Notes under the pieces: generated by a model
The model's database searches: none
Told to the model about the DNA's origin: nothing
Seen by the model: only the letters and a program-made list of their open reading frames with translations
NCBI GenBank assembly: GCA_025927935.1
Contig: JAICKM010000143.1
Location: forward strand, 1-11,624
Reading direction: 5' to 3'
DNA length: 11,624 nt
Source of the DNA: Chloroflexia bacterium
GTDB taxonomy: Bacteria; Chloroflexota; Chloroflexia; QHBQ01; JADMIH01
Made by a program: the position numbers and the translations under genes
In this document: positions 1 through 5,728 of the stretch, one piece after another
Layout of the letters: every line of letters starts with the position of its first letter
Numbering within the stretch: the stretch's first letter is position 1

Positions 1-715
1 AAACAACTTCCAGAAGTAAATCGGCCAGTTCTCGCGGCATGGTGATCATGGCATCATGGCCCGTTGGCAACTGTCGCAGACGCCACCCCGCTTCCGTTGG
101 AGGAAGTGCTCTCCGCGCCACTAGATGACGCATGAGTGAGAAGAAGAAGCCACCGCTGGTGCATTCAATATGCGTCCGGGGTGTCGCTGACACGATGGCT
201 GGATTCTTCAGATGAAGCGGCTGCTCCAACGTCTTGCGGGGTTGGGGCGTCACCTGCGAGAGCACCCAGCTGCGATCCGGCTCTGTCGTCACTCCGTAGG
301 TGCCTTGCGAATCGACTCTCCAGTCATCACCGTGGGCTTGTTTGCGCAGCAGCAGACGGATCACCAGCGGCGAGACATCAACCATCGATTCGCCATCGCG
401 TGGCACGAAGGTATCCAGATAGACCAGGTGCGCAATGCGCTCCGGCACCTGATCCACCACGCCGGTGATGACCATCCCACCATAACTGTGCCCCACCAGG
501 ATGACCCCGCGCAGATCCTTTTCCTCCAGCAAGCCGACGATATCCTGGATATGGGTATCTAATCCGACAGCGGGGGAAAGCTCCGATGCCCGCTCCGCCA
601 GGCCAGTGAGGCTGGGGGCATAAACCGCATGGCCGGCCGCTTCTAAGAAGGGGATGATCTTCTGCCAGCACCAGCCGCCATGCCAGGCCCCATGCACGAG
701 CACAAATGTTGCCAT
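1..715 (-). CDS. alpha/beta-fold hydrolase (esterase-like), C-terminus cut by window edge
   Basis: The minus-strand frame opens with ATG at 715-713 and stays open for 238 codons to the left edge. No stop is reached, so the last few residues and the stop lie outside. A strong AGGAGG (721-726) sits 5 nt before the ATG and fixes the start. The protein begins MATFVLVHGAWHGGW, an oxyanion-region HGAWHGGW motif of the methyl-esterase / EstC-like branch of alpha/beta hydrolases. The nucleophile elbow GHSYGG lies near residues 74-79, an acid-region LDTFVPRDG follows, and a GHDAMITMP motif near the C-terminus supplies the probable catalytic histidine. Family members run about 230-245 residues, so almost all of this one is present. 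It is cytosolic, with no signal peptide. The substrate cannot be told: small ester or amide hydrolysis is the family role. It lies 167 bp beyond the end of the response regulator on the same strand and probably has its own promoter. Confidence 0.9.
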   Translation of the reverse strand, partial: MATFVLVHGAWHGGWCWQKIIPFLEAAGHAVYAPSLTGLAERASELSPAVGLDTHIQDIVGLLEEKDLRGVILVGHSYGGMVITGVVDQVPERIAHLVYLDTFVPRDGESMVDVSPLVIRLLLRKQAHGDDWRVDSQGTYGVTTEPDRSWVLSQVTPQPRKTLEQPLHLKNPAIVSATPRTHIECTSGGFFFSLMRHLVARRALPPTEAGWRLRQLPTGHDAMITMPRELADLLLEVV

Positions 716-798
716 GCTCGCCTCCTTTTCACTGATTGGATGCGCACTCAGGGAAAACCGCAAAAAGATACTATCTCGCACTAATCCCTTCGACAGTG

Positions 799-811
799 GG
801 ACAGACTGTCC
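799..811. promoter_or_regulatory. 13-bp odd palindrome upstream of the hydrolase gene
   Basis: GGACAG-A-CTGTCC is a perfect dyad. It overlaps a second inverted pair, GACAGT (792-797) with ACTGTC (805-810). It lies about 85 bp upstream of the hydrolase start, in the only gap between that gene and the two-component operon. This is the kind of symmetry a dimeric repressor or activator binds, but no regulator is assigned. Only a weak -10 match (TAGTAT on the minus strand, near 769-774) was seen downstream of it. Confidence 0.35.
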
Positions 812-848
812 GGCCCAGCGCAGGTTCCTCCTCTCCATGTCAGGATGG

Positions 849-877
849 AGGCAACGCATCCCACCTCGCCGTTGCCT
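849..877 (-). terminator. terminator-like hairpin after the NarL-type response regulator
   Basis: AGGCAACG (849-856) and CGTTGCCT (870-877) form a perfect 8-bp stem with a 13-nt loop. The stem begins 5 nt beyond the regulator's TAA (883-885). No T-tract follows on the minus strand, so this is not a classical intrinsic terminator. It may stabilise the 3' end or assist factor-dependent termination. Confidence 0.5.
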
Positions 878-882
878 ATCTG

Positions 883-1548
883 TTAGGTCTGCGGCAGTCG
901 CGTTGAGGCTAGGCCCTCTTCACGCGCCCGGACAATGGCTTGGGCGCGGTCGGCCACCTGTAACTTGCTGAAAATATTGCTGATGTAATTGCGCACGGTC
1001 TTCGGACTCAGCGCCAAGTCCTCGGCGATGGCCTGGTTGTTCGCTCCCTGGGCCATCAAGCGCAACACCTTGCGTTCGCTCTCGGTGAGCTCTGGGAAGA
1101 TCGCCGGCGGCAACGGGGCTTTGGCGTCAAAAAACGTCATCAGGCGCCCGGCGATCGCCGGACTGAAGATGGCATCGCCCCGCCCGATCGCCAGAATGGC
1201 CCGCTGGAGATCCTCATCCTCCGCGTCTTTCAGTACATACCCGCGCGCCCCGGCCCGCAGCGCGGCAAACACCGAGTCGTCGTCTTGAAACATCGTCACC
1301 ACCAGGATCCCGATGTGCGGGCTGGTATGCGCGATCTGGCGAATGGCGCCCAACCCATCGCCCTGCGGCATGTGCAAATCCATCAGCACCACGTCCGGCT
1401 GGAGCTGCTCGGCCAAGCGCAGCGCCTCACTACCTGTCGTGGCTTCGCCCACCAAACGCACCGCAGGCATGGTCGCCAGCAGGGCGCGCAAGCCTTTGCG
1501 AAACATCGGGTGGTCGTCGGCGATCAGAATCGTCAGCGGTTCCGTCAT
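883..1548 (-). CDS. NarL/FixJ-family response regulator
   Basis: This 221-residue protein has the standard length and layout of NarL-type regulators. The receiver domain (about 5-120) has the acidic pair D11-D12, phospho-acceptor D57 (in VVLMDLHMP), T85, Y104 and K107. The LuxR-type helix-turn-helix (about 152-213) begins ELTESERKVLRLMAQG and contains the recognition-helix run SPKTVRNYISNIFSKL. Phosphorylation at D57 by the cognate kinase should allow dimerisation and DNA binding. The gene's ATG overlaps the kinase's stop codon (ATGA, 1545-1548), so the two are translationally coupled and almost certainly form one phosphorelay. The target genes are unknown. A hairpin follows the stop codon. 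Confidence 0.96.
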   Translation of the reverse strand: MTEPLTILIADDHPMFRKGLRALLATMPAVRLVGEATTGSEALRLAEQLQPDVVLMDLHMPQGDGLGAIRQIAHTSPHIGILVVTMFQDDDSVFAALRAGARGYVLKDAEDEDLQRAILAIGRGDAIFSPAIAGRLMTFFDAKAPLPPAIFPELTESERKVLRLMAQGANNQAIAEDLALSPKTVRNYISNIFSKLQVADRAQAIVRAREEGLASTRLPQT

Positions 1549-2849
1549 GAGCAGTCCGCTCCTAGCCCCGGCCCCAGGGGAATATGCGCGCTGACGTCCG
1601 TGCCACCGCTGGGCCGGCCTGTGATCCGCACGTGCCCGCCTAATTCGGCCGCCCGCTCCCGCATCGAGACCAACCCCACCCCGGCGATGCGATCCGGCGG
1701 CACGCCGACGCCGTCGTCGCTGATGGTCAACGTGAGGTCCCGGTTGTCAAGGACCAGGCGGATCGCGCAGTGCCGCGCCTGGGCATGTTTCGCCACGTTG
1801 TGGACCGCTTCCGTGGCGATGCGATAGACAGCGACTTCGGCGGCCGCCGGCAACGGTGGGAGGATCGCTGGAGCGTCGAGGGTGAACATGGCCTCTGGGA
1901 GGGTATCCCCGAGATGGCGCAACGCGCCGAGCAGCCCGAGGTCATCGAGCAGCGGCGGGCGCAACTCATACACCAAGCGGCGAATTTCCTCTGTCGCGAC
2001 CCGGAGATCGCTGCGGAGCTCATCGACCAACGCTTCCGCCCCCGCCGGCTGTTGTCGAATCTGCCCGCGCAGCGCGCCCAGTTGCAGCCGCAACGCGGAC
2101 AACGACGGGGCCAGGCCATCGTGGAGATCGCGCCGGATGCGCCGCCGTTCCTCCTCGCGCACCGTGACGATCCGCTCGCGCGATGCCTGTGCCTCCCCGG
2201 CCAATTGCGCGGCGTAGAGTGTGATTCCGACCTGCCGGGCCAAATCTTGCAGCAGTTGCTGGTCGCTGGCCGACAGCGGTTCGTGGGGCTGGCGGGGAGC
2301 CACGTGCAGCACACCGAGGGCGGTGTCATTGTAGGCCAGTGGGATCGCCAGCAGGTGCGCGCGCGGCGGTCGGCTCCCATGCTCCACGGTCACGGCGTCC
2401 CCGTCGCGGCGGATCTCGATGCCTACGTAGGGCAACTTGAGGGTGGCGGCGATCGTCGCCGCCACGGTGGACGCGATAGGTGCCGGTGCTTGCACCGCAT
2501 CCAGGCGCTGATTCAACTGCGCAATGACCGCGTAGGCGTTGTCGTGCTGGCCGTACACCACCTGGTTCGCGCCGCGCCGGAGCCAGCCACGGACCGGCCA
2601 AAACGTCAGAACGACGCTTAGCAGCGCGATCAGATTGAGCCACCAGGGCACCGGGGCACTCCCGGAAATGCCGGCCAGGGCGAGGATGCCGACGTAAATC
2701 GTGGCGCTGTAAAACACGAGTACGCCATACACAATCGTGTTCCGCAGCAGCACATCCCCGGAAAGTTTCGCCACGCCGCGCAGCCATGCGCGACCGACTG
2801 CTAGGAGCGGCCGCGTGGCAGGCGCCTGATTGCGGTGGGGATAAGCCAT
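1545..2849 (-). CDS. membrane sensor histidine kinase, NarX/DesK-like (HisKA_3) with GAF domain
   Basis: This 434-residue kinase has two hydrophobic segments (about 36-60 and 67-84), a GAF-like domain (about 105-215), a HisKA_3 dimerisation domain (about 225-300) and an HATPase domain (about 335-426). The phospho-acceptor is H243 in RRDLHDGLAP. The N-box is ATEAVHNVAKHA with N351, the G1 box is DDGVGVP (from 378) and the G2 box is GVGLVSMRERA. It feeds the regulator that overlaps its 3' end. Similar Chloroflexota kinases usually carry several more N-terminal membrane helices before the RNTIVYGVL segment. Here the frame is closed by a TGA six codons upstream of the ATG, so the protein looks N-terminally short. 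There is no Shine-Dalgarno sequence, but a perfect TATAAT lies 6 nt before the ATG, which suggests leaderless translation. Signal sensing is probably by the GAF domain or the membrane helices. Confidence 0.94.
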   Translation of the reverse strand: MAYPHRNQAPATRPLLAVGRAWLRGVAKLSGDVLLRNTIVYGVLVFYSATIYVGILALAGISGSAPVPWWLNLIALLSVVLTFWPVRGWLRRGANQVVYGQHDNAYAVIAQLNQRLDAVQAPAPIASTVAATIAATLKLPYVGIEIRRDGDAVTVEHGSRPPRAHLLAIPLAYNDTALGVLHVAPRQPHEPLSASDQQLLQDLARQVGITLYAAQLAGEAQASRERIVTVREEERRRIRRDLHDGLAPSLSALRLQLGALRGQIRQQPAGAEALVDELRSDLRVATEEIRRLVYELRPPLLDDLGLLGALRHLGDTLPEAMFTLDAPAILPPLPAAAEVAVYRIATEAVHNVAKHAQARHCAIRLVLDNRDLTLTISDDGVGVPPDRIAGVGLVSMRERAAELGGHVRITGRPSGGTDVSAHIPLGPGLGADCS

Positions 2850-2855
2850 GGCTCG

Positions 2856-2861
2856 ATTATA
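2856..2861 (-). promoter_or_regulatory. consensus -10 (TATAAT) placing transcription start at the kinase ATG
   Basis: On the minus strand TATAAT is followed by CGAGCC and then ATG, so the expected start of transcription falls on or next to the start codon. There is no -35 consensus at 17 bp. In its place stands a tandem GGGTAGC-GGGTAGC repeat (2875-2888), possibly an activator site. The element lies in the 44-bp gap after the upstream membrane-protein gene, so the two-component pair can be transcribed independently of it. Confidence 0.5.
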
Positions 2862-2893
2862 CTCTCAAGCGGGCGCTACCCGCTACCCGGCCC

Positions 2894-3295
2894 TCACGGC
2901 GCCCGGCGGTGGCCGGGACCGCGGGCAGCGGACGTATCCCGCCGCAGCAGGAGGACGATCACCAGCGCGGAGAGCGCCACACCCACACCTGCCAGGATCT
3001 GCAAGCTAGGATTCGGCACCAGGAGGCCGGGCAGGGCCGCCAGGCCGTCGAGTGTGCGCAGCAGAATGGTCAGAATCACAGCCCACTTCTGGCCGCGCCA
3101 GACCCCATAGGCGGCCACCAGGCCCGCCGCGCCAACGATCACGGCGAGCAGGAGGATGGCATAGGGCGGGGAGTTGCCCGCGCGATCGGTAGCGACGGCC
3201 CCCCGCGGCAGATTAATGAGCGACGTGGCTAGATCCGCCAGGCTTAGCAGCGCCTGCAACACCGCGGCCAGGAGGTATGATCGGGAGCGAGTCAT
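2894..3295 (-). CDS. small four-helix integral membrane protein, function unknown
   Basis: The predicted protein has 133 residues starting at ATG 3295-3293, with AAGGAG (3304-3309) 8 nt upstream. An in-frame ATG 16 codons earlier (3343) has no such site and was not chosen. Four hydrophobic segments are visible at about residues 7-30, 44-66, 70-92 and 95-117, with a basic N-terminus (MTRSRS) and a basic C-terminal tail (RRDTSAARGPGHRR). The tail suggests a cytoplasmic C-terminus. No catalytic motif or named domain is recognised. The GVWRGQKWA stretch before helix 3 resembles small membrane proteins of the DoxX-like or integral-membrane-hypothetical type, but that is weak. The gene lies on the same strand between a SnoaL-like gene and the two-component operon, separated from the former by a strong hairpin. 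Confidence 0.75.
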   Translation of the reverse strand: MTRSRSYLLAAVLQALLSLADLATSLINLPRGAVATDRAGNSPPYAILLLAVIVGAAGLVAAYGVWRGQKWAVILTILLRTLDGLAALPGLLVPNPSLQILAGVGVALSALVIVLLLRRDTSAARGPGHRRAP

Positions 3296-3370
3296 GCCGG
3301 TGACTCCTTGGCAAGTGCTTGAATCGGTCGAAAACCCGGTCAAGGATGGTCAAACGGCGGTCGTGAAGCA

Positions 3371-3404
3371 AGAGCTAGAGGATAGGAGACCTTCCTCTAG
3401 CTCT
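3371..3404 (-). terminator. strong 12-bp hairpin between SnoaL-like gene and membrane-protein gene
   Basis: AGAGCTAGAGGA (3371-3382) pairs perfectly with TCCTCTAGCTCT (3393-3404), and an inner AGG/CCT adds to the stem. Two further short dyads lie between it and the SnoaL-like stop codon: GCCCC-A-GGGGC (3405-3415), and GGCAG/CTGCC around GGGCCGGCCC (3421-3440). No U-tract follows on the minus strand. The cluster probably limits read-through from the SnoaL-like gene or protects its 3' end. Confidence 0.55.
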
Positions 3405-3445
3405 GCCCCAGGGGCAGTTAGGCAGCGGGCCGGCCCTGCCCCCGT

Positions 3446-3886
3446 TTAAGATCGCGCCGCACCACCCGCAGCAGGGGCGGGGATCAGACCCAGCTGCTGC
3501 ATCATCCCCAGCACATCGGCCTGCTGCCAGGTTTCCGCCATCCTGCCGTTTGCGATACGGTCAATGACGATGCCGGCGAGGGTTACCGGCTTCCCTGTCG
3601 GCGGAATCCCGTCCAGTTCGCCGCGCTGGGTGCCGCGCACCGTCCAGCGGGTGACCACTTTGTCGCCCTCCGCCACCTGGTCCTCGATGGTGCAATGGTA
3701 GTCAGGGAGGGCCGTGCGGTACGTCGTTACGAATTCCTGCATACCCTGCTGGCCGCGCACTTCTGGCGTGGTCCCGTGCATAATATAGCCACGATCCACG
3801 ACTTCGGCAATGGCAGCTAGCTTTCCCTCGTTGAAGACCTCGTCGATGAAGCGCCGAACGATGGCCTTGTTCGCTTCGGTTCCCAC
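3446..3886 (-). CDS. SnoaL-like ester cyclase / NTF2-fold protein
   Basis: This 146-residue protein starts at GTG (3886-3884), preceded by AGGAG (3894-3898) with 7 nt spacing. It is full length for the SnoaL-like polyketide-cyclase family (NTF2 fold). Family landmarks include the N-terminal helix NKAIVRRFIDEVFN, the YIMHGT strand with H37, the ALPDYHCTIED segment with D62, a VVTRWTVRGTQRGELDGIPPTGK loop region, and the terminal MAETWQQADVLGMMQQLG. In the founding family the reaction is an intramolecular aldol cyclisation. Most environmental homologues of this short type have no known substrate, and no polyketide genes are nearby. It is predicted to be cytosolic. The adjacent upstream gene encodes a secreted protein whose N-terminal half also looks NTF2-like, so the pair may be related by function or descent. 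Confidence 0.88.
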   Translation of the reverse strand: MGTEANKAIVRRFIDEVFNEGKLAAIAEVVDRGYIMHGTTPEVRGQQGMQEFVTTYRTALPDYHCTIEDQVAEGDKVVTRWTVRGTQRGELDGIPPTGKPVTLAGIVIDRIANGRMAETWQQADVLGMMQQLGLIPAPAAGGAARS

Positions 3887-3948
3887 GGAAAATCTCCTCT
3901 CTGGTCATCCAGCTTGCGGACGACCTCGTAAGGGGTCAGTCTCCGGAT

Positions 3949-3966
3949 TCCGCTGCTCATAGCGGA
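3949..3966 (-). terminator. small hairpin between the secreted-protein gene and the SnoaL-like gene
   Basis: TCCGCT (3949-3954) and AGCGGA (3961-3966) form a 6-bp stem with a 6-nt loop, 12 bp past the TAG of the secreted-protein gene. It lacks a T-tract. It could be a weak terminator or an intercistronic processing stem, because the SnoaL-like gene has no obvious promoter of its own in the 91-bp gap. Confidence 0.3.
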
Positions 3967-3977
3967 GCAGTACCGCC

Positions 3978-4607
3978 CTAATATCGCGCAGCACCACGCC
4001 GCCGAAGCACCACGCCGCCTACGGCCGCCAACAGCCCCCCAGAGGCTAGCAGGAAGAACAGCAATCCGGAGCCGGTTGCTCCGTCCGGTGCTCCGGTGGT
4101 GGGCATGCCCGGTTGCTGGTGGGCGAAGAGCGCGGCGAAGTCGTCCCGGGTGGTATCGCTCAGCCGCTCCTCATCGCGCACGATCTTGCCGTTGGCGATG
4201 GTGAAGACTGCGGTCTCGGTGTAGGGATGCGCGAGTGCTGCCGCGGGCCCCCCACTCAGCGTAATGTCACACTGGACGCGATCGGCCCCGCTGATCCCGC
4301 AGTTGGCGGCGGCGGCCTGGACCAGGCGCCGGCTGGCCTGCTGCAGCGCCGCGTCCCGGCCGCTCGGCGCGGTCAATTGCGGCGGGGCCGCCGGCGGCCA
4401 GTTCGTGATCACGTCCTGGTACGCCGGATCGAGGAGCATACGCAGCGTGGCCGTATCGCCGGCGTTGAAGGCGGCGACAAACTGCTGGACGATGCCCGCG
4501 AGATCGGTCTGAGGGGTCGGGTGGGCCGCTGCGCTGCCGGCGCCGGCCCCCGCCAACAGCCCCGCGACCACGACCAAAGCCAAACGAGCCTTGACATATG
4601 CCTGCAT
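3978..4607 (-). CDS. exported NTF2-like protein with C-terminal sorting-like tail (MPTTG-TM-RRR)
   Basis: The 209-residue protein starts at ATG 4607-4605, with AGGAG (4616-4620) 8 nt upstream. Residues 1-28 form a signal peptide (basic start, hydrophobic core LALVVVAGLLAGAGAG, likely cleavage after SAAA). Residues 35-165 resemble the NTF2/SnoaL-like nuclear-transport-factor fold (IVQQFVAAFNAGD, LLDPAYQDV, AVFTIANGKIVRDEER). They include two cysteines, C103 and C113, that could form a disulfide outside the cell. The C-terminus reads MPTTG (168-172), a short linker, a hydrophobic helix (about 181-200) and LRRRGAARY, which is the order of a sortase sorting signal. If sortase is not involved, the tail is simply a membrane anchor. 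The ligand or reaction is unknown. A good sigma-70-like promoter lies upstream, so this is probably the first gene of the minus-strand series. Confidence 0.85.
   Translation of the reverse strand: MQAYVKARLALVVVAGLLAGAGAGSAAAHPTPQTDLAGIVQQFVAAFNAGDTATLRMLLDPAYQDVITNWPPAAPPQLTAPSGRDAALQQASRRLVQAAAANCGISGADRVQCDITLSGGPAAALAHPYTETAVFTIANGKIVRDEERLSDTTRDDFAALFAHQQPGMPTTGAPDGATGSGLLFFLLASGGLLAAVGGVVLRRRGAARY
3990..4019. repeat. 16-bp-period tandem duplication at the 3' end of the secreted-protein gene
   Basis: AGCACCACGCCGCC occurs at 3990-4003 and again at 4006-4019. The period of 16 is not a multiple of three, so gain or loss of one unit changes the reading frame of the last residues and the position of the stop. 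As it stands the repeat encodes the arginine-rich end of the membrane anchor. Confidence 0.7.
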
Positions 4608-4685
4608 CTGAACCTCTCCTTACGCGAACGCAATTCCTGCTGGCCGTCAGGCGCGTGCGGCAGCGGCTAGGACGGTTGCACACAA

Positions 4686-4702
4686 CCCCAGCGTACCTGG
4701 GG
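4686..4702 (-). other. hairpin in the predicted 5' leader of the secreted-protein gene
   Basis: CCCCAG (4686-4691) and CTGGGG (4697-4702) form a perfect 6-bp stem with a 5-nt loop. It lies just downstream of the predicted transcription start (about 4713) and about 80 nt before the start codon. It could stabilise the leader. No riboswitch consensus is recognised. Confidence 0.4.
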
Positions 4703-4719
4703 GGCTTGAGTGTAGTGAC

Positions 4720-4749
4720 AGTATAAAGGATGGCTTGTCCGCATGTCAT
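4720..4749 (-). promoter_or_regulatory. sigma-70-like promoter for the secreted-protein gene
   Basis: On the minus strand ATGACA (4749-4744, five of six matches to TTGACA) is separated by 18 bp from TATACT (4725-4720, five of six matches to TATAAT). The predicted start, near 4713, gives a leader of about 105 nt to the ATG at 4607. This is the best two-box promoter in the window. Confidence 0.6.
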
Positions 4750-5185
4750 GAGGCCGGTGTCCTATGATTTTGGGATATTTCGCGCATCTCGTTTGGGACG
4801 GAGATTGCCGTAGAGCGCAGCAGAGTGGGCGTGAATGTGGAGCTACGGCGCAGGGAAATGCGGGAAAGACGGCTGCCGAGGTTAGCCTGGGAGCACCACG
4901 CAAGATTCAATGTCAGATTGAAGATTCCCGAGTTAACCTTGCTGAGGCAGGAGAAACCGGAAACGAGGACAGCAAACCGGATTCCAGGCGGCGACCCGGC
5001 ACGTTCGCATCTCATACTACAGCCGATGGTACTTGGCCCCTGATAACATATTTGCTCATTCCGGACCATATGAACAGATGGCAGGAAGACGGGCCGGGGA
5101 GCGTATGATCGGCTTAAACTGCTCCGCAAGGCGATCCCCATGCTCACCCGGTTGCATCGTGTTCCATCGCAAACGGCGCCCTTGG
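4750..5185. other. gene-poor stretch with no convincing coding sequence
   Basis: About 435 bp are less GC-rich than the flanks and hold no gene I can support. Two overlapping frames are open on opposite strands: plus 4768-5043 (92 codons, bounded by TGA stops, rich in AGG/AGA codons) and minus 5147-4746 (133 codons, serine-rich, with a more neighbour-like third-position base use around 5000-4770). Neither has a recognised domain or a good ribosome-binding site. Possibilities are an eroded gene, a remnant of a mobile element or an untranslated RNA. Confidence 0.45.
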
Positions 5186-5238
5186 GCGCGATACGTAGCC
5201 TTACGTAATATCGCGCGGGTACCGGCTACGTAAGCCGG
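5186..5238. promoter_or_regulatory. two hairpins with three TACGTA sites upstream of the small plus-strand gene
   Basis: The first hairpin pairs GCGCGA (5186-5191) with TCGCGC (5211-5216), and inside it TACGTA (5192-5197) with TACGTA (5202-5207) around a GCCT loop. The second pairs CCGGCT (5222-5227) with AGCCGG (5233-5238) around ACGTA. TACGTA occurs at 5192, 5202 and 5227. TACGTAGCC (5192-5200) is also the reverse complement of GGCTACGTA (5224-5232), so a longer alternative pairing exists. The cluster ends about 93 bp before the ATG at 5332. It could be an operator array or an RNA structure. Confidence 0.5.
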
Positions 5239-5331
5239 AACCGTAATTCCTACGATGTGCGCCGGGCTGCGGCGTAGTACAGTAGTCCCATCGGCATGAT
5301 GGACAGGACCACGGACTGAAGGAGCAAGACG

Positions 5332-5685
5332 ATGAACGCACGGAAGCATAGTCAGCAGATCGGCCTGAGCGGGTTCCCGATGCAGGCGTGGGCGGGCGCG
5401 ATGGAACTGGCCGAGGCGGCCAACGCCGCGCTGGCGGCCCTGACCGCGAGTCCGGCGGCGCGACCCGCCACGCCGGCCCGCAGCGCCCCGGTGGCCGGCA
5501 TCGCCGGCACGCCGGTTTCGCCGCTGCTGGCTTCCGCCGTCGAGGATGGGTCGAACCTGGAGATGGATTGGCTGTGGCTCGCCACGAAGGTAGAGGCCGG
5601 CAACGAGCGGCGCTACTGCCTGCTGCGCGCCCTCGCCATCAACCCGGCCAGCGAGATCGCCCGGCGGGAGTTGCAGAGTCTGTAG
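5332..5685 (+). CDS. small protein with TPR-like Chloroflexota C-terminal motif, function unknown
   Basis: The 117-residue protein starts at ATG 5332, with AAGGAG about 7 nt upstream. Residues 1-70 are rich in alanine and proline, look flexible, and contain a short helix-like AMELAEAANAALAALTA segment. Residues about 76-117 contain MDWLWLATKVEAGNERRYCL followed by LRALAINPASEIARREL. That pattern resembles the single TPR-like motif (WLWL..VE....RR.CL...L.INP....AR..L) that recurs in many Chloroflexota proteins. It suggests a protein-binding helix pair and nothing more specific. No signal peptide or membrane segment is seen. The gene is alone on its strand and converges on the STAND regulator with a strong hairpin between them. 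Upstream lie the TACGTA hairpins. Codon use is GC-rich, like the neighbours, which supports a real gene. Confidence 0.75.
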   Translation: MNARKHSQQIGLSGFPMQAWAGAMELAEAANAALAALTASPAARPATPARSAPVAGIAGTPVSPLLASAVEDGSNLEMDWLWLATKVEAGNERRYCLLRALAINPASEIARRELQSL

Positions 5686-5690
5686 GCCCC

Positions 5691-5711
5691 CGCCCGGCGC
5701 AACGCCGGGCG
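5691..5711. terminator. 9-bp hairpin between convergent genes
   Basis: CGCCCGGCG (5691-5699) and CGCCGGGCG (5703-5711) pair perfectly around CAA. It lies 5 bp after the TAG of the plus-strand gene and 17 bp past the TAA (5729-5731) of the minus-strand regulator, so it can serve both. There is no T-tract on either strand. Confidence 0.6.
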
Positions 5712-5728
5712 GCCCCGCGGCGGCCGGC

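Noticed and set aside
1770..2621. A 283-codon plus-strand frame antisense to the NarL-type kinase
   Set aside because: The opposite strand encodes intact GAF, HisKA_3 and HATPase motifs. This frame shows none and is a shadow.
3296..3343. A start for the four-helix membrane protein at the upstream ATG (3343)
   Set aside because: There is no ribosome-binding site there, while ATG 3295 has AAGGAG at good spacing and directly precedes the first membrane helix.
3330..3360. Two GGTCAA half-sites spaced about 10 bp as an operator for the membrane-protein gene
   Set aside because: They are short, similar GGTC words are common nearby, and no matching -10 box was found on the minus strand.
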